11,367 nt of DNA from an uncultured Aeromicrobium sp. (lineage in GTDB: Bacteria > Actinomycetota > Actinomycetes > Propionibacteriales > Nocardioidaceae): the NCBI RefSeq assembly GCF_946221465.1, contig NZ_CAMJVP010000090.1, forward strand, positions 1-11,367, given 5' to 3'. The notes below the pieces were generated by a model. It was not told the origin of the DNA and made no database searches. It saw nothing but the letters and a program-made list of their open reading frames with translations. Positions 1 to 6,916 of this stretch are shown here, piece after piece (position 1 is the first letter of the stretch; every line of letters begins with the position of its first letter). Made by a program: the position numbers and the translations under genes.

Positions 1-1
1 G

Positions 2-304
2 GAGGACGCCGACCGCGCCTTCGAAGCGGCCACCTGCATCGGCTGCGGTGCGTGCGTGGCGGCGTGCCCCAACGGCTCGGCGATGCTGTTCACCGCGGCC
101 AAGGTCGCGCACCTGGGTCTGCTCCCACAGGGCCAGCCCGAGCGTGACTCGCGGGTCATCAACATGATCGAGCAGCACGACGCCGAGGGCTTCGGCAGTT
201 GCACGAACATCGGCGAGTGCACGGCGGCCTGCCCCAAGGGAATCCCGCTGGACGTCATCTCGCGGCTCAACCGCGACCTCATGAGCGCGCTCGTCAAACC
301 CTGA
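2..304 (+). CDS. sdhB: Succinate dehydrogenase iron-sulfur subunit, C-terminal part (5' end outside window)
   Basis: This is the last 100 residues of the iron-sulfur subunit of succinate dehydrogenase (complex II), which carries electrons from the flavin subunit to the membrane quinone site. The frame is open from base 2. Two cluster motifs are visible: CIGCGACVAAC (C-x2-C-x2-C-x3-C, four ligands, first Cys at 35-37), which binds a [4Fe-4S] cluster, and CTNIGECTAAC (C-x5-C-x3-C), the usual pattern for the [3Fe-4S] cluster. The stretch PNGSAMLFTAAKVAHLGLLP resembles the actinobacterial SdhB type recalled from corynebacteria. The N-terminal [2Fe-2S] domain and the start lie upstream of the window, where sdhA and sdhC would also be expected. 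The reading frame ends normally in LVKP then TGA. A fumarate reductase subunit is the main alternative, because these families are hard to separate from a fragment. Confidence 0.95.
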   Translation, partial: EDADRAFEAATCIGCGACVAACPNGSAMLFTAAKVAHLGLLPQGQPERDSRVINMIEQHDAEGFGSCTNIGECTAACPKGIPLDVISRLNRDLMSALVKP

Positions 305-352
305 TCCACGAACCGCTGGTGGCGCTGGCCCGATGTGTGCCAGGGTGGCCAC

Positions 353-1339
353 ATGCGCCAGGCTGGAGTCGCTCTCGCCCTCGCCATGATCGTCGGTGTC
401 GCCGCATGCGGGACGACGGCACCTCGGGAGCCATCGGTCCCCGAGGCGTCGTCGGCTTCGCCGCATCCCCCGGCTAAAGCCCTTCCCGACGGGTGGCGCT
501 GGGAGTCCTATGCCGGCGTCCAGGTGGGTGTGCCGGAGCACTGGGGATGGACATCGGGGTCGCAGCGGCTGGGCCAATGGTGCCTCGGGTACCGCGATGC
601 GGCGCCCGCCGTGGGCCGACCAGGGCCGACCACGCAGGTAGCCTGCCCGGGAGAGGGCAACCCGCCGCCCGGCTCGCTCGTCGCCGGCACCGGAGATATC
701 GTCGCGTTTGAGCCGGCGAAGCCCGCTGACGCGGCCGCCGAGACCGCCGTCGGCGACCGGGAGGTCGTGACCGTCGGGGGCGTCAAGGTCATCATCCAGA
801 CGGCCGATCCGGCGCTTCGCGAGCAGATCGCCGCGACCGTGCACGAGGCGGCAATCGACTTCGCCGGATGCTCAGCCGATCATCCGGCTGCGCGCACGAC
901 ATCATGGCGGCCGACGGACGCGGGCGCGTTGCCGGCCGCCTCGGATGTCGAGCACGTGACCGCGTGCCGCTACGGCATCGCGAACGCCGGCGAGCCCGGT
1001 TCACCGCTCATCGGGTCTCGGCTGCTGCCCGCGAGCGCCGCGCAGCAGCTCGTCCGGGCGATGGCCGATGCGCCCGAGGGAAGCGGCCCCAACGCGCCCG
1101 AGCAATGCCTTCACGGCAATGCATCGGAGATCATCGTGCTACACGTGGTCTCGGATCAGGGAGCGCGGGAGATCGTGCTCCGCTACTCCGACTGCGTCGA
1201 CAACGGGTTCGACGATGGCACGCAGATCCGCGAACTCACCAAGGAGGCGGCGTCCCTGATCTTCCGAGGCCCGATGCATCCCATGGCATGGGGCGGGCAC
1301 CTGTCAGGGGTGGTGGAGGACCTCGCGCCCCCAAAGTGA
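353..1339 (+). CDS. Putative Cys-rich lipoprotein of unknown function
   Basis: This encodes a 328-residue protein I do not recognise by function. The N-terminus is a bacterial lipoprotein signal: MRQ, a hydrophobic stretch (AGVALALAMIVGVA), then the lipobox V16-A17-A18-C19, so Cys19 should be lipidated and the mature protein anchored outside the membrane. A Thr/Pro/Ser-rich linker follows, and then a globular region with six more cysteines (QWC, VAC, AGC, TAC, EQC, SDC contexts) that could pair as disulfides. The C-terminal half has the recognisable stretches ACRYGIA, APEQCLHGNASEIIVLHVV and YSDCVDNGFDDGTQIRELT. I chose the ATG at 353 over the in-frame GTG at 335 because it gives a compact signal peptide and has AGGGTGG at 342-348. 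The gene begins 48 nt after sdhB, so co-transcription is possible. It ends 4 nt before the convergent mqo stop. Confidence 0.8.
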   Translation: MRQAGVALALAMIVGVAACGTTAPREPSVPEASSASPHPPAKALPDGWRWESYAGVQVGVPEHWGWTSGSQRLGQWCLGYRDAAPAVGRPGPTTQVACPGEGNPPPGSLVAGTGDIVAFEPAKPADAAAETAVGDREVVTVGGVKVIIQTADPALREQIAATVHEAAIDFAGCSADHPAARTTSWRPTDAGALPAASDVEHVTACRYGIANAGEPGSPLIGSRLLPASAAQQLVRAMADAPEGSGPNAPEQCLHGNASEIIVLHVVSDQGAREIVLRYSDCVDNGFDDGTQIRELTKEAASLIFRGPMHPMAWGGHLSGVVEDLAPPK

Positions 1340-1343
1340 GGGT

Positions 1344-2885
1344 TCAGCGCTGGGTGGCCTGCTCGTCCTGTCTGGTGAGCTTGAGCGCCCGATCGGTCCA
1401 GGAGCGCAGATCAGCCAGCAGGCTCGGGTTCTCCTGCAGCGAGACGCCGTATGACGGCACCATCTCCTTGAGTTTGGGCTTCCACGCCTCCATGCGCGAG
1501 GAGAAGCAGCGTTCGAGCACCTCGAGCATGGCCGCGACCGAGGTTGAGGCTCCCGGCGAGGCGCCCAGAAGACCGGCGATCGAGCCGTCGCGCGCACTGA
1601 TGATCGACGTGCCGAACTCGAGGCTGCCGCCGCGGCCCTTCTTCCGCACCACCTGCACGCGCTGTCCGGCGGTGATGAGTTCCCAGTCCTCCGTGCGGGC
1701 CGTCGGCGCGAACGCCCGCAGATCCTCGATCCGGCTGCGCTGGGACTTCAGCAGCTCGAGCACGAGGTACTTCACCAGCGGCATCGAGGTGAGGCCGACA
1801 CCGATGATCGGCGCGATGTTGTTCCAGCGGATCGAGCGCGGCAGGTCGGTGACCGAACCGTTCTTGAGGAACTTGGGCGACCAGCCGGCGTAGGGGCCGA
1901 AGAGCAGGCTCCGCTGCCCGTTGACGACCCGGGTGTCCAGATGCGGCACCGACATCGGCGGGGCGCCCACAGGAGCCAGGCCGTACACCTTGGCGTGATG
2001 CTGCGACGCGATGTCGGTGTTGAGGCAGCGGACGAACTGTCCGCTCACCGGGAACCCGGCGAAGCCCTTGATCTCCTCGATGCCGGCCTTCTGCAGCAGG
2101 TGCAGGGCGCCGCCGCCGGCGCCGACGAAGACGAAGCGCGCGCGCACGGTCGTGACCGAGCCGGTGCGCAGGTCCTTGACCTTGGCCGCCCACGTGCCGT
2201 CAGTGTCGCGGGTGAGGTGCTTGACCTGGCGGCCGTACCGCACGTCGGTGCCGCGCTTCTCAAGCTCGGACAGCAGCTGGCGCGTCAGCGCGCCGAAGTC
2301 GACATCAGTACCGCGGTCGCTCCAGCTGAGGGCGACTTTGTCCTGCGCATCGCGCCCCTCGGCCATGAGTGGCAGACGGCGAGCGAACTCGCCATGGTCG
2401 TCGATGTACTCGATTCCCTCGAACAGCGGGTTGCTCGCGAGTGCGTCGTAACGAGCACGCAGGTAGGCCACGTTCTCCTCGCCGTGCACGAAGCTCACAT
2501 GCGGAACGGGGTTGATGAACGTGGACGGGTCGCCGAGCTGGCCGTTCTCGACCGCGTACGACCACAGCTGGCGCGAAAGCTGGAACTGCTCGTTGATCTT
2601 CAGCGCCTTGGAGACGTCGACGGACCCGTCGGGCAGCCGCGGCGTGTAGTTGAGTTCGCACAGCGCCGCATGTCCCGTCCCCGCGTTGTTCCACGGGTCG
2701 CTGCTCTCGCGAGCGGGGCCGTCGAGACGCTCCAGGAGCGTTACCGACCAGTCCGGCTCCAGCGATGTGATCAGCGATCCGAGGGTTGCGCTCATGATCC
2801 CCCCGCCGATCAGTAGGACATCCGTCGTGTGGCGGGCGGGCGCGTGCGCGCTCCGGGGCTCGGGGAGGTTGGCTCGGGTGGACAA
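1344..2885 (-). CDS. mqo: Malate:quinone oxidoreductase
   Basis: This 513-residue FAD enzyme is membrane-associated. It oxidises malate to oxaloacetate and passes the electrons directly to quinone, the NAD-independent malate step of the TCA cycle. The FAD-binding Rossmann motif is DVLLIGGGIMSATLG at residues 22-36, with the acidic end of the second strand at LLERLD (50-55). The family signature follows in SSDPWNNAGTGHAALCELNYTP (61-82), and HVSFVHGEENVAYLR and DRGTDVDFGALTRQL are also typical. Length is normal for the family (about 490-510). The start is TTG at 2885-2883: no ATG or GTG occurs in frame before the FAD motif, and AGGAG lies 10 nt upstream (2896-2900 on the plus strand). It diverges from the acyl-CoA dehydrogenase gene and converges on the lipoprotein gene. 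I saw no clear -10 box for it. Confidence 0.96.
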   Translation of the reverse strand: MSTRANLPEPRSAHAPARHTTDVLLIGGGIMSATLGSLITSLEPDWSVTLLERLDGPARESSDPWNNAGTGHAALCELNYTPRLPDGSVDVSKALKINEQFQLSRQLWSYAVENGQLGDPSTFINPVPHVSFVHGEENVAYLRARYDALASNPLFEGIEYIDDHGEFARRLPLMAEGRDAQDKVALSWSDRGTDVDFGALTRQLLSELEKRGTDVRYGRQVKHLTRDTDGTWAAKVKDLRTGSVTTVRARFVFVGAGGGALHLLQKAGIEEIKGFAGFPVSGQFVRCLNTDIASQHHAKVYGLAPVGAPPMSVPHLDTRVVNGQRSLLFGPYAGWSPKFLKNGSVTDLPRSIRWNNIAPIIGVGLTSMPLVKYLVLELLKSQRSRIEDLRAFAPTARTEDWELITAGQRVQVVRKKGRGGSLEFGTSIISARDGSIAGLLGASPGASTSVAAMLEVLERCFSSRMEAWKPKLKEMVPSYGVSLQENPSLLADLRSWTDRALKLTRQDEQATQR

Positions 2886-3015
2886 GCGAGAATCACTCCT
2901 GCGTCACTGTCGGCGACCCACGGTGGTGAGCCATCTGCCATTGTCGCGCGGCGCCACGCCGGACCCCACCGGGAGAGGGCGTGATCTTCGCCTCATCGCC
3001 GCCCGGCACGCCGAC

Positions 3016-3021
3016 GATAAT
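3016..3021 (+). promoter_or_regulatory. Candidate -10 box for the acyl-CoA dehydrogenase gene
   Basis: GATAAT matches TATAAT at five of six positions and sits in the 159-nt divergent gap, 23 nt before the GTG start. That leaves room for a short leader containing the AGGA ribosome site at 3034-3037. No convincing -35 hexamer is present about 17 bp upstream, so this rests on one box only. Confidence 0.35.
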
Positions 3022-3044
3022 TTCGGACGTCCTAGGATCGAGCG

Positions 3045-4208
3045 GTGACCGATTTCTATGCACTGAGCGAGGAACATCAGGCGGTCCGCGAGACGGTGCG
3101 GGCACTTGCCGAGGCGAAGATCGCCCCCTACGCCGCGGCGGTCGACGAGGAGGCGCGCTACCCGCGCGAGGCCCACGACGCGCTGCTCGCGGGCGGTTTC
3201 CATGCCCCACACGTCCCCGAGGAGTACGGCGGTCCCGGCGCCGACGCGCTCGCCACCGTCCTGGTCATCGAAGAGGTAGCCCGCGCCTGCGTCTCCAGCT
3301 CGCTCATCCCGGCGGTCAACAAGCTCGGCTCGCTGCCGGTGCAGATCGGCGGCAGCGAGTCGCTCAAGCAGAAGTACCTGCGCAAGCTCGCCGCCGGTGA
3401 GGGCGGCTTCTCCTACTGTCTCTCCGAACCCGAGGCGGGCTCGGATGCGGCCAACCAGAAGACCCGGGCGGTCCGCGACGGCGACCACTGGGTCCTCAAC
3501 GGCACCAAGCGTTGGATCACGAACGCCGGTGAGTCCGAGTACTACACGGTCTTGGCGATGACCGACCCGGACAAGCGCAGCAAGGGCATCACAGCCTTCG
3601 TCGTGGAGAGATCCGACGAGGGCGTCTCCTTCGGCGCGCCGGAGCGCAAGCTCGGCATCAAGGGTTCACCGACGCGCGAGGTGTACTTCGATGACGTGCG
3701 CATCCCCGAGGACCGGATGATCGGCCGCGAGGGAGAGGGCTTTGCCATTGCGATGACGACCCTCGACCACACCCGGGTCACCATCGCCGCCCAGGCCGTC
3801 GGCGTCGCCCAGGGCGCACTGGACTATGCGCTGGGGTACGTCCAGGAGCGGCGGCAGTTCGGCAAGCCGATCAGCGATTTCCAGGGCCTGCAGTTCATGA
3901 TCGCCGACATGGGCATGAAGATCGAGGCAGCCCGCCAGCTCACCTACGCGGCGGCCGGTCGTTCGGAGCGCGGCGACAAGGACCTCACCTTCTTCGGTGC
4001 CGCGGCCAAGGCCTTCGCGTCCGATGTCGCCATGCAGGTCACGACGGACGCCGTGCAATTGCTCGGCGGCTACGGTTTCACGCGCGACTATCCGGTGGAG
4101 CGGATGATGCGCGACGCCAAGATCACTCAGATCTACGAGGGCACGAACCAGGTGCAGCGCATCGTCATGGCCCGGCAGCTGTTCGCCGGCATCCAGTCCG
4201 AGCTCTGA
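3045..4208 (+). CDS. Acyl-CoA dehydrogenase (FadE25-like)
   Basis: This 387-residue flavoenzyme should introduce the alpha,beta double bond into an acyl-CoA in the cytoplasm, passing electrons to electron-transfer flavoprotein. The family's three parts are intact: the N-terminal helical domain (about 1-120), the middle beta domain with FAD/substrate motifs FSYCLSEPEAGSD (122-134) and LNGTKRWITNAG (151-162), and the C-terminal helical domain with ERRQFGKPISDFQ (268-280) and QLLGGYGFTRDYPVERMMRD. The predicted catalytic base is Glu365 in IYEGTNQVQR (codon 4137-4139), the position used by short- and medium-chain enzymes. The start is GTG with AGGA at 3034-3037, 7 nt upstream. Sequence style and context suggest orthology to mycobacterial FadE25 (Rv3274c). 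Chain-length specificity cannot be read from sequence; a short or branched acyl-CoA is possible. It converges on the first LCP gene with a 21-nt gap. Confidence 0.94.
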   Translation: MTDFYALSEEHQAVRETVRALAEAKIAPYAAAVDEEARYPREAHDALLAGGFHAPHVPEEYGGPGADALATVLVIEEVARACVSSSLIPAVNKLGSLPVQIGGSESLKQKYLRKLAAGEGGFSYCLSEPEAGSDAANQKTRAVRDGDHWVLNGTKRWITNAGESEYYTVLAMTDPDKRSKGITAFVVERSDEGVSFGAPERKLGIKGSPTREVYFDDVRIPEDRMIGREGEGFAIAMTTLDHTRVTIAAQAVGVAQGALDYALGYVQERRQFGKPISDFQGLQFMIADMGMKIEAARQLTYAAAGRSERGDKDLTFFGAAAKAFASDVAMQVTTDAVQLLGGYGFTRDYPVERMMRDAKITQIYEGTNQVQRIVMARQLFAGIQSEL

Positions 4209-4229
4209 ACCCGACAGGCGACATCTCGC

Positions 4230-5297
4230 TCAGGATGGCGGGAGTCCGTCGGACGTGCACAAGTCGCCGAGTTGTCCGGTCGTGTCGTTGGCGATGTGCT
4301 CGAAGAACGCGGAGGCGCGCGTGGAATCCCAGTTGACCTGCATGTCGGCGATGGGCACGGTGCAGTTCAGTGCGTTACCGCCCATCGCTCCCGAGAGCGA
4401 CCACGCGAACCGCACGAACGAGAACAGTGAGACGTCGTCGCCGACCGCGAGCGATTCGCCGGTCTGGACGGCTGCGCGGTAGTAGCGCACGGGATTGAGC
4501 ACCGTCCATGGTGAGCGGGCCTTCGCACCGATCGCGCCGATCACCTCGCGCTGCGCTTCGCCGCGGGCGATGTCGCCGGAGGCGTAGGACTTGCGATTGC
4601 GCGAGTAGGCCAGCGCCGTCTCGCCGTCCACCATCTGACACCCGGCTGGGATGTCGAGACCCGAATCGGCGTCCTGCAGCGCCTCCTGAGGGCAGATCTC
4701 GATGCCGCCGAGGGCGTCGACGACGTCGACGAGTCCGGTGAACCCGATCTCTACGTAGCCGTCAACGTGAACGCCGGTGTTCTGCTCGATCGTCTGCACG
4801 AGCAGCGGCGGACCACCGTAGGCGTACGCGGCGTTGATCTTCGTGCGACCGTAGCCGGGAACGTCGACCTGCGAGTCCCGGGGAATCGACGTCAGCACAC
4901 TGGGACCACTGCCGGTGTGCAGCAGCAGAATCGAGTCGGTGCGTCCGCGGCCAGTGTCGTCGGGGCGGGCATCGGAGCCCACGATGACGAAGGTGCGGCC
5001 AGGCCGCGATGCTGGACGCTCGCCCTCCGGCGTCGCGTCCACCTTTGTCACCTGTCCCCAGGCGATGAACGGCACGGCGACGAGGAACGCGACCCAGGCG
5101 ATGAGGACCAGCCACAGGTAGCGGCCCTTGCCCCGGCGCTTGTGCGGGCGCGCGGCTGCGCCAGCGCGACCATCCGGCGGCGGGAGCTGCGGAGGAGGGA
5201 GGTCGTTCGACCGGCGTGACGGCGGAGCCGGGGACGGGCGTGCTCGGCGCTCGTCCTCGTAGAGCCAGTCGTAGTCATCGCGACCGTCGGGGGACAT
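4230..5297 (-). CDS. LCP (LytR-CpsA-Psr) family glycopolymer transferase, single-pass type
   Basis: LCP enzymes transfer lipid-linked glycopolymers (teichoic acids, capsule, arabinogalactan) onto peptidoglycan at the outer membrane face. This 355-residue protein has an acidic then Pro/Arg-rich cytoplasmic N-terminus, a basic KRRGKGR stretch, one membrane segment (about 60-81, LWLVLIAWVAFLVAVPFIAW) and an extracytoplasmic LCP domain (about 102-260). Family motifs are complete: VGSDARPDD, GRTDSILLLHT, SIPRDSQVDVPGYGRTKIN with the canonical PRD (Arg140, Asp141), YVEIGFTGLVDVVDALGG and ALAYSRNR followed by GDIARGEAQRE. Four cysteines (202, 220, 312, 347) could form two disulfides. The reading frame extends 15 codons further upstream, but ATG 5297 is preferred: a TANNNT box lies 6 nt before it, as expected for a leaderless mRNA. 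The exact glycopolymer substrate is unknown. Confidence 0.92.
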   Translation of the reverse strand: MSPDGRDDYDWLYEDERRARPSPAPPSRRSNDLPPPQLPPPDGRAGAAARPHKRRGKGRYLWLVLIAWVAFLVAVPFIAWGQVTKVDATPEGERPASRPGRTFVIVGSDARPDDTGRGRTDSILLLHTGSGPSVLTSIPRDSQVDVPGYGRTKINAAYAYGGPPLLVQTIEQNTGVHVDGYVEIGFTGLVDVVDALGGIEICPQEALQDADSGLDIPAGCQMVDGETALAYSRNRKSYASGDIARGEAQREVIGAIGAKARSPWTVLNPVRYYRAAVQTGESLAVGDDVSLFSFVRFAWSLSGAMGGNALNCTVPIADMQVNWDSTRASAFFEHIANDTTGQLGDLCTSDGLPPS

Positions 5298-5303
5298 GCG
5301 ATG

Positions 5304-5309
5304 AACGTA
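5304..5309 (-). promoter_or_regulatory. Candidate leaderless -10 box for the single-pass LCP gene
   Basis: On the minus strand, TACGTT (TANNNT) ends 6 nt before ATG 5297, and no Shine-Dalgarno sequence lies between. This spacing would put transcription start at or next to the first base of the start codon. No good -35 box was found. The call depends on the match to the same layout at three other genes in the window. Confidence 0.4.
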
Positions 5310-5360
5310 CCCGAGGGCGGCGAGCGCGGGAGAAAACGGCACGGCGGTCGGCGCGTCACG

Positions 5361-5389
5361 CTGACGGCCGCGGATGCGCCGCCGATACT
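5361..5389 (+). promoter_or_regulatory. Candidate sigma-70-type promoter for the second LCP gene
   Basis: CTGACG (5361-5366, four of six to TTGACA) is followed after exactly 17 bp by GATACT (5384-5389, four of six to TATAAT). It lies about 40 nt before the ATG at 5430 and would give a leader that includes the AAGGA ribosome site. The spacing is ideal but the hexamers are only moderate. Confidence 0.4.
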
Positions 5390-5429
5390 AGGACGGACCT
5401 GCGGACCCTTCCCCACCGTAAGGACGACG

Positions 5430-6863
5430 ATGTCGAACATGCGCTACAGCGTCATGGGAGGCAGCTACGGCGATCCCGCCGGCGCCTCAGCCCGGATCCA
5501 GTTCCGTCGCGCCCTCACCCTGGCGCTCATGACCCTCGTCATGCCCGGTTCGGCGCAGCTGGTGCACGGTAACCGGACGATCGGTCGCATCGCGGTGCGG
5601 GTGTGGCTCGGCGTGCTCGGCCTCGTCGCGATGCTGGTGATCGTGTCGCTCACCTCGCGTTCGCTGCTGTTCGAACTCGGCACCAACGCGCTCTTGCTGA
5701 CGGTGGGACGGTGGCTGCTGATCGGCGGCGCTGTGGCCTGGGCGGCGCTGCTGGTCGACGCGTGGCGCCTGGGCCGGCCGCGCGAACTGCGTCGCGGGCA
5801 CCTGGCGTTCTCCGTCGGACTCAACGGCGTGCTGTGTTTCGCGGTCGCCGGCGCTCTGCTCTTCGCGGCCCACGCCGTCTCCGTGGTGGACAACTTCGCC
5901 GGCGCCGTGTTCGCGTCGACGACGGCCACCGACCCGCACGAGGGCCGCTACAACGTCCTGCTCCTCGGAACAGACTCCGGTGAGGATCGTGAGGGCATGC
6001 GCCCGGACTCCATCAACGTCGCCAGCATCGACGCCGACACCGGCCGGGCCGTGCTGATCGGTCTGCCCCGCAACCTCGAGAACGTGCCGTTCCCCAAGGG
6101 CTCGGTCATGGACGAGGAATTCCCGAACGGATTCGACTGCGAGGGCTGCTACCTCAACGCCGTCAACACCTGGGCGGAGGATCACGCCGACCTCTTCGGC
6201 GAAAAAGACCCTGGCATCGACGCCACGATGGCGGCGGTCGAGGAGATCACGGGGCTCAAGCTCAACTACTACGCGATGATCAACATGGAGGGTTTCGAGC
6301 ATCTCATTGACGCCGTGGGGGGCGTGACCGTCAACGTCCGCGAACGCACTGCTATCGACGGCATCGGCAGCCCCATCAGCGGCTACATCGAACCGGGCAA
6401 GCGCACGCTGAACGGCTACGAGGCACTCTGGTACGCCCGCAGCCGCGTGTTGAACGACGACTGGTCGCGGATGGGTCGGCAAAAGTGCGTCCTCAACGCC
6501 ATGGTGCAACAGCTCAGCCCGCAGAAGGTCGTCATGAACATGCAGAAGATCGCCGACTCGAGCCAGGCCATGATCGACACCGACATTCCGCGTCAGGACC
6601 TGAACGTGTTCATGGATCTCGCGCTCAAGACCCGCAATGAGCCGGTGTCGTCGGTGTCCCTCGTGCCGCCGGAGATCCACACCGGCGATCCCGATTACGA
6701 CAAGGTGCGTCGGATGATCGACGACGCCATCGCCGTCGCCGAGGGGCGGCCGGAGGCCACCGCCGTCATGGTGTCGTCGAGCCTGGGCATGGCCGATCCG
6801 AACCCCGAGGTCAAGGATCCGCGCAAGGCGAATCACGCCGAGAACCTCGACGAGACCTGCTGA
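5430..6863 (+). CDS. LCP family protein with four-segment membrane N-terminus (paralogue 1)
   Basis: This is a 477-residue predicted cell-wall glycopolymer transferase. The N-terminal 150 residues hold about four hydrophobic segments (roughly 28-47, 54-75, 87-111, 124-152), beginning with LTLALMTLVMPGSAQLVHG. The LCP domain runs from about 173 to 385: RYNVLLLGTDSGEDREGMRPDS (173-194), GLPRN (211-215), YYAMINMEGFEHLIDAVGG, then ALWYARSR and RMGRQKCVL with conserved arginines 337, 339 and 350. The usual SIPRD Asp is Asn215 here. Cysteines 237, 240 and 353 lie in the LCP domain, and Cys477 is the last residue (LDETC). ATG 5430 has AAGGA 5 nt upstream; the 43-codon upstream extension from 5301 would overlap the divergent promoter region and is not used. 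It is followed after 53 nt by its paralogue, probably in one transcript. Confidence 0.9.
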   Translation: MSNMRYSVMGGSYGDPAGASARIQFRRALTLALMTLVMPGSAQLVHGNRTIGRIAVRVWLGVLGLVAMLVIVSLTSRSLLFELGTNALLLTVGRWLLIGGAVAWAALLVDAWRLGRPRELRRGHLAFSVGLNGVLCFAVAGALLFAAHAVSVVDNFAGAVFASTTATDPHEGRYNVLLLGTDSGEDREGMRPDSINVASIDADTGRAVLIGLPRNLENVPFPKGSVMDEEFPNGFDCEGCYLNAVNTWAEDHADLFGEKDPGIDATMAAVEEITGLKLNYYAMINMEGFEHLIDAVGGVTVNVRERTAIDGIGSPISGYIEPGKRTLNGYEALWYARSRVLNDDWSRMGRQKCVLNAMVQQLSPQKVVMNMQKIADSSQAMIDTDIPRQDLNVFMDLALKTRNEPVSSVSLVPPEIHTGDPDYDKVRRMIDDAIAVAEGRPEATAVMVSSSLGMADPNPEVKDPRKANHAENLDETC

Positions 6864-6893
6864 GGCTCCTGGAGCTGCTTTCGAGGTGTCGTC

Positions 6894-6899
6894 TACCGT
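6894..6899 (+). promoter_or_regulatory. Possible -10 box before the third LCP gene
   Basis: TACCGT fits TANNNT in the 53-nt gap between the two paralogous LCP genes, 17 nt before the GTG start. No -35 box was found and the spacing is not the leaderless one, so read-through from the upstream gene may be the main route. Confidence 0.2.
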
Positions 6900-6916
6900 G
6901 GGACCCGGCGGATGCG

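Noticed and set aside
1273..1292. Short palindromes (GATGCATC and CCCATGGCATGGG) near the lipoprotein gene end.
   Set aside because: They lie inside coding sequence, have loops of one base or none and no T-tract, so a terminator is not supported.
868..1893. A 341-residue plus-strand frame across the lipoprotein and mqo ends.
   Set aside because: It is Arg/Ser-rich, spans the junction of two convergent real genes, and has no motif of its own.
5301..5429. A 43-codon N-terminal extension of the second LCP protein.
   Set aside because: It would begin 4 nt from the divergent gene start and cover a candidate promoter. ATG 5430 has a good ribosome site, and the shorter N-terminus matches the paralogue.
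6864..6880. GCTCCTGGAGC as a terminator hairpin between the paired LCP genes.
   Set aside because: The loop would be a single base and there is no T-tract, so it cannot form a usable terminator stem.
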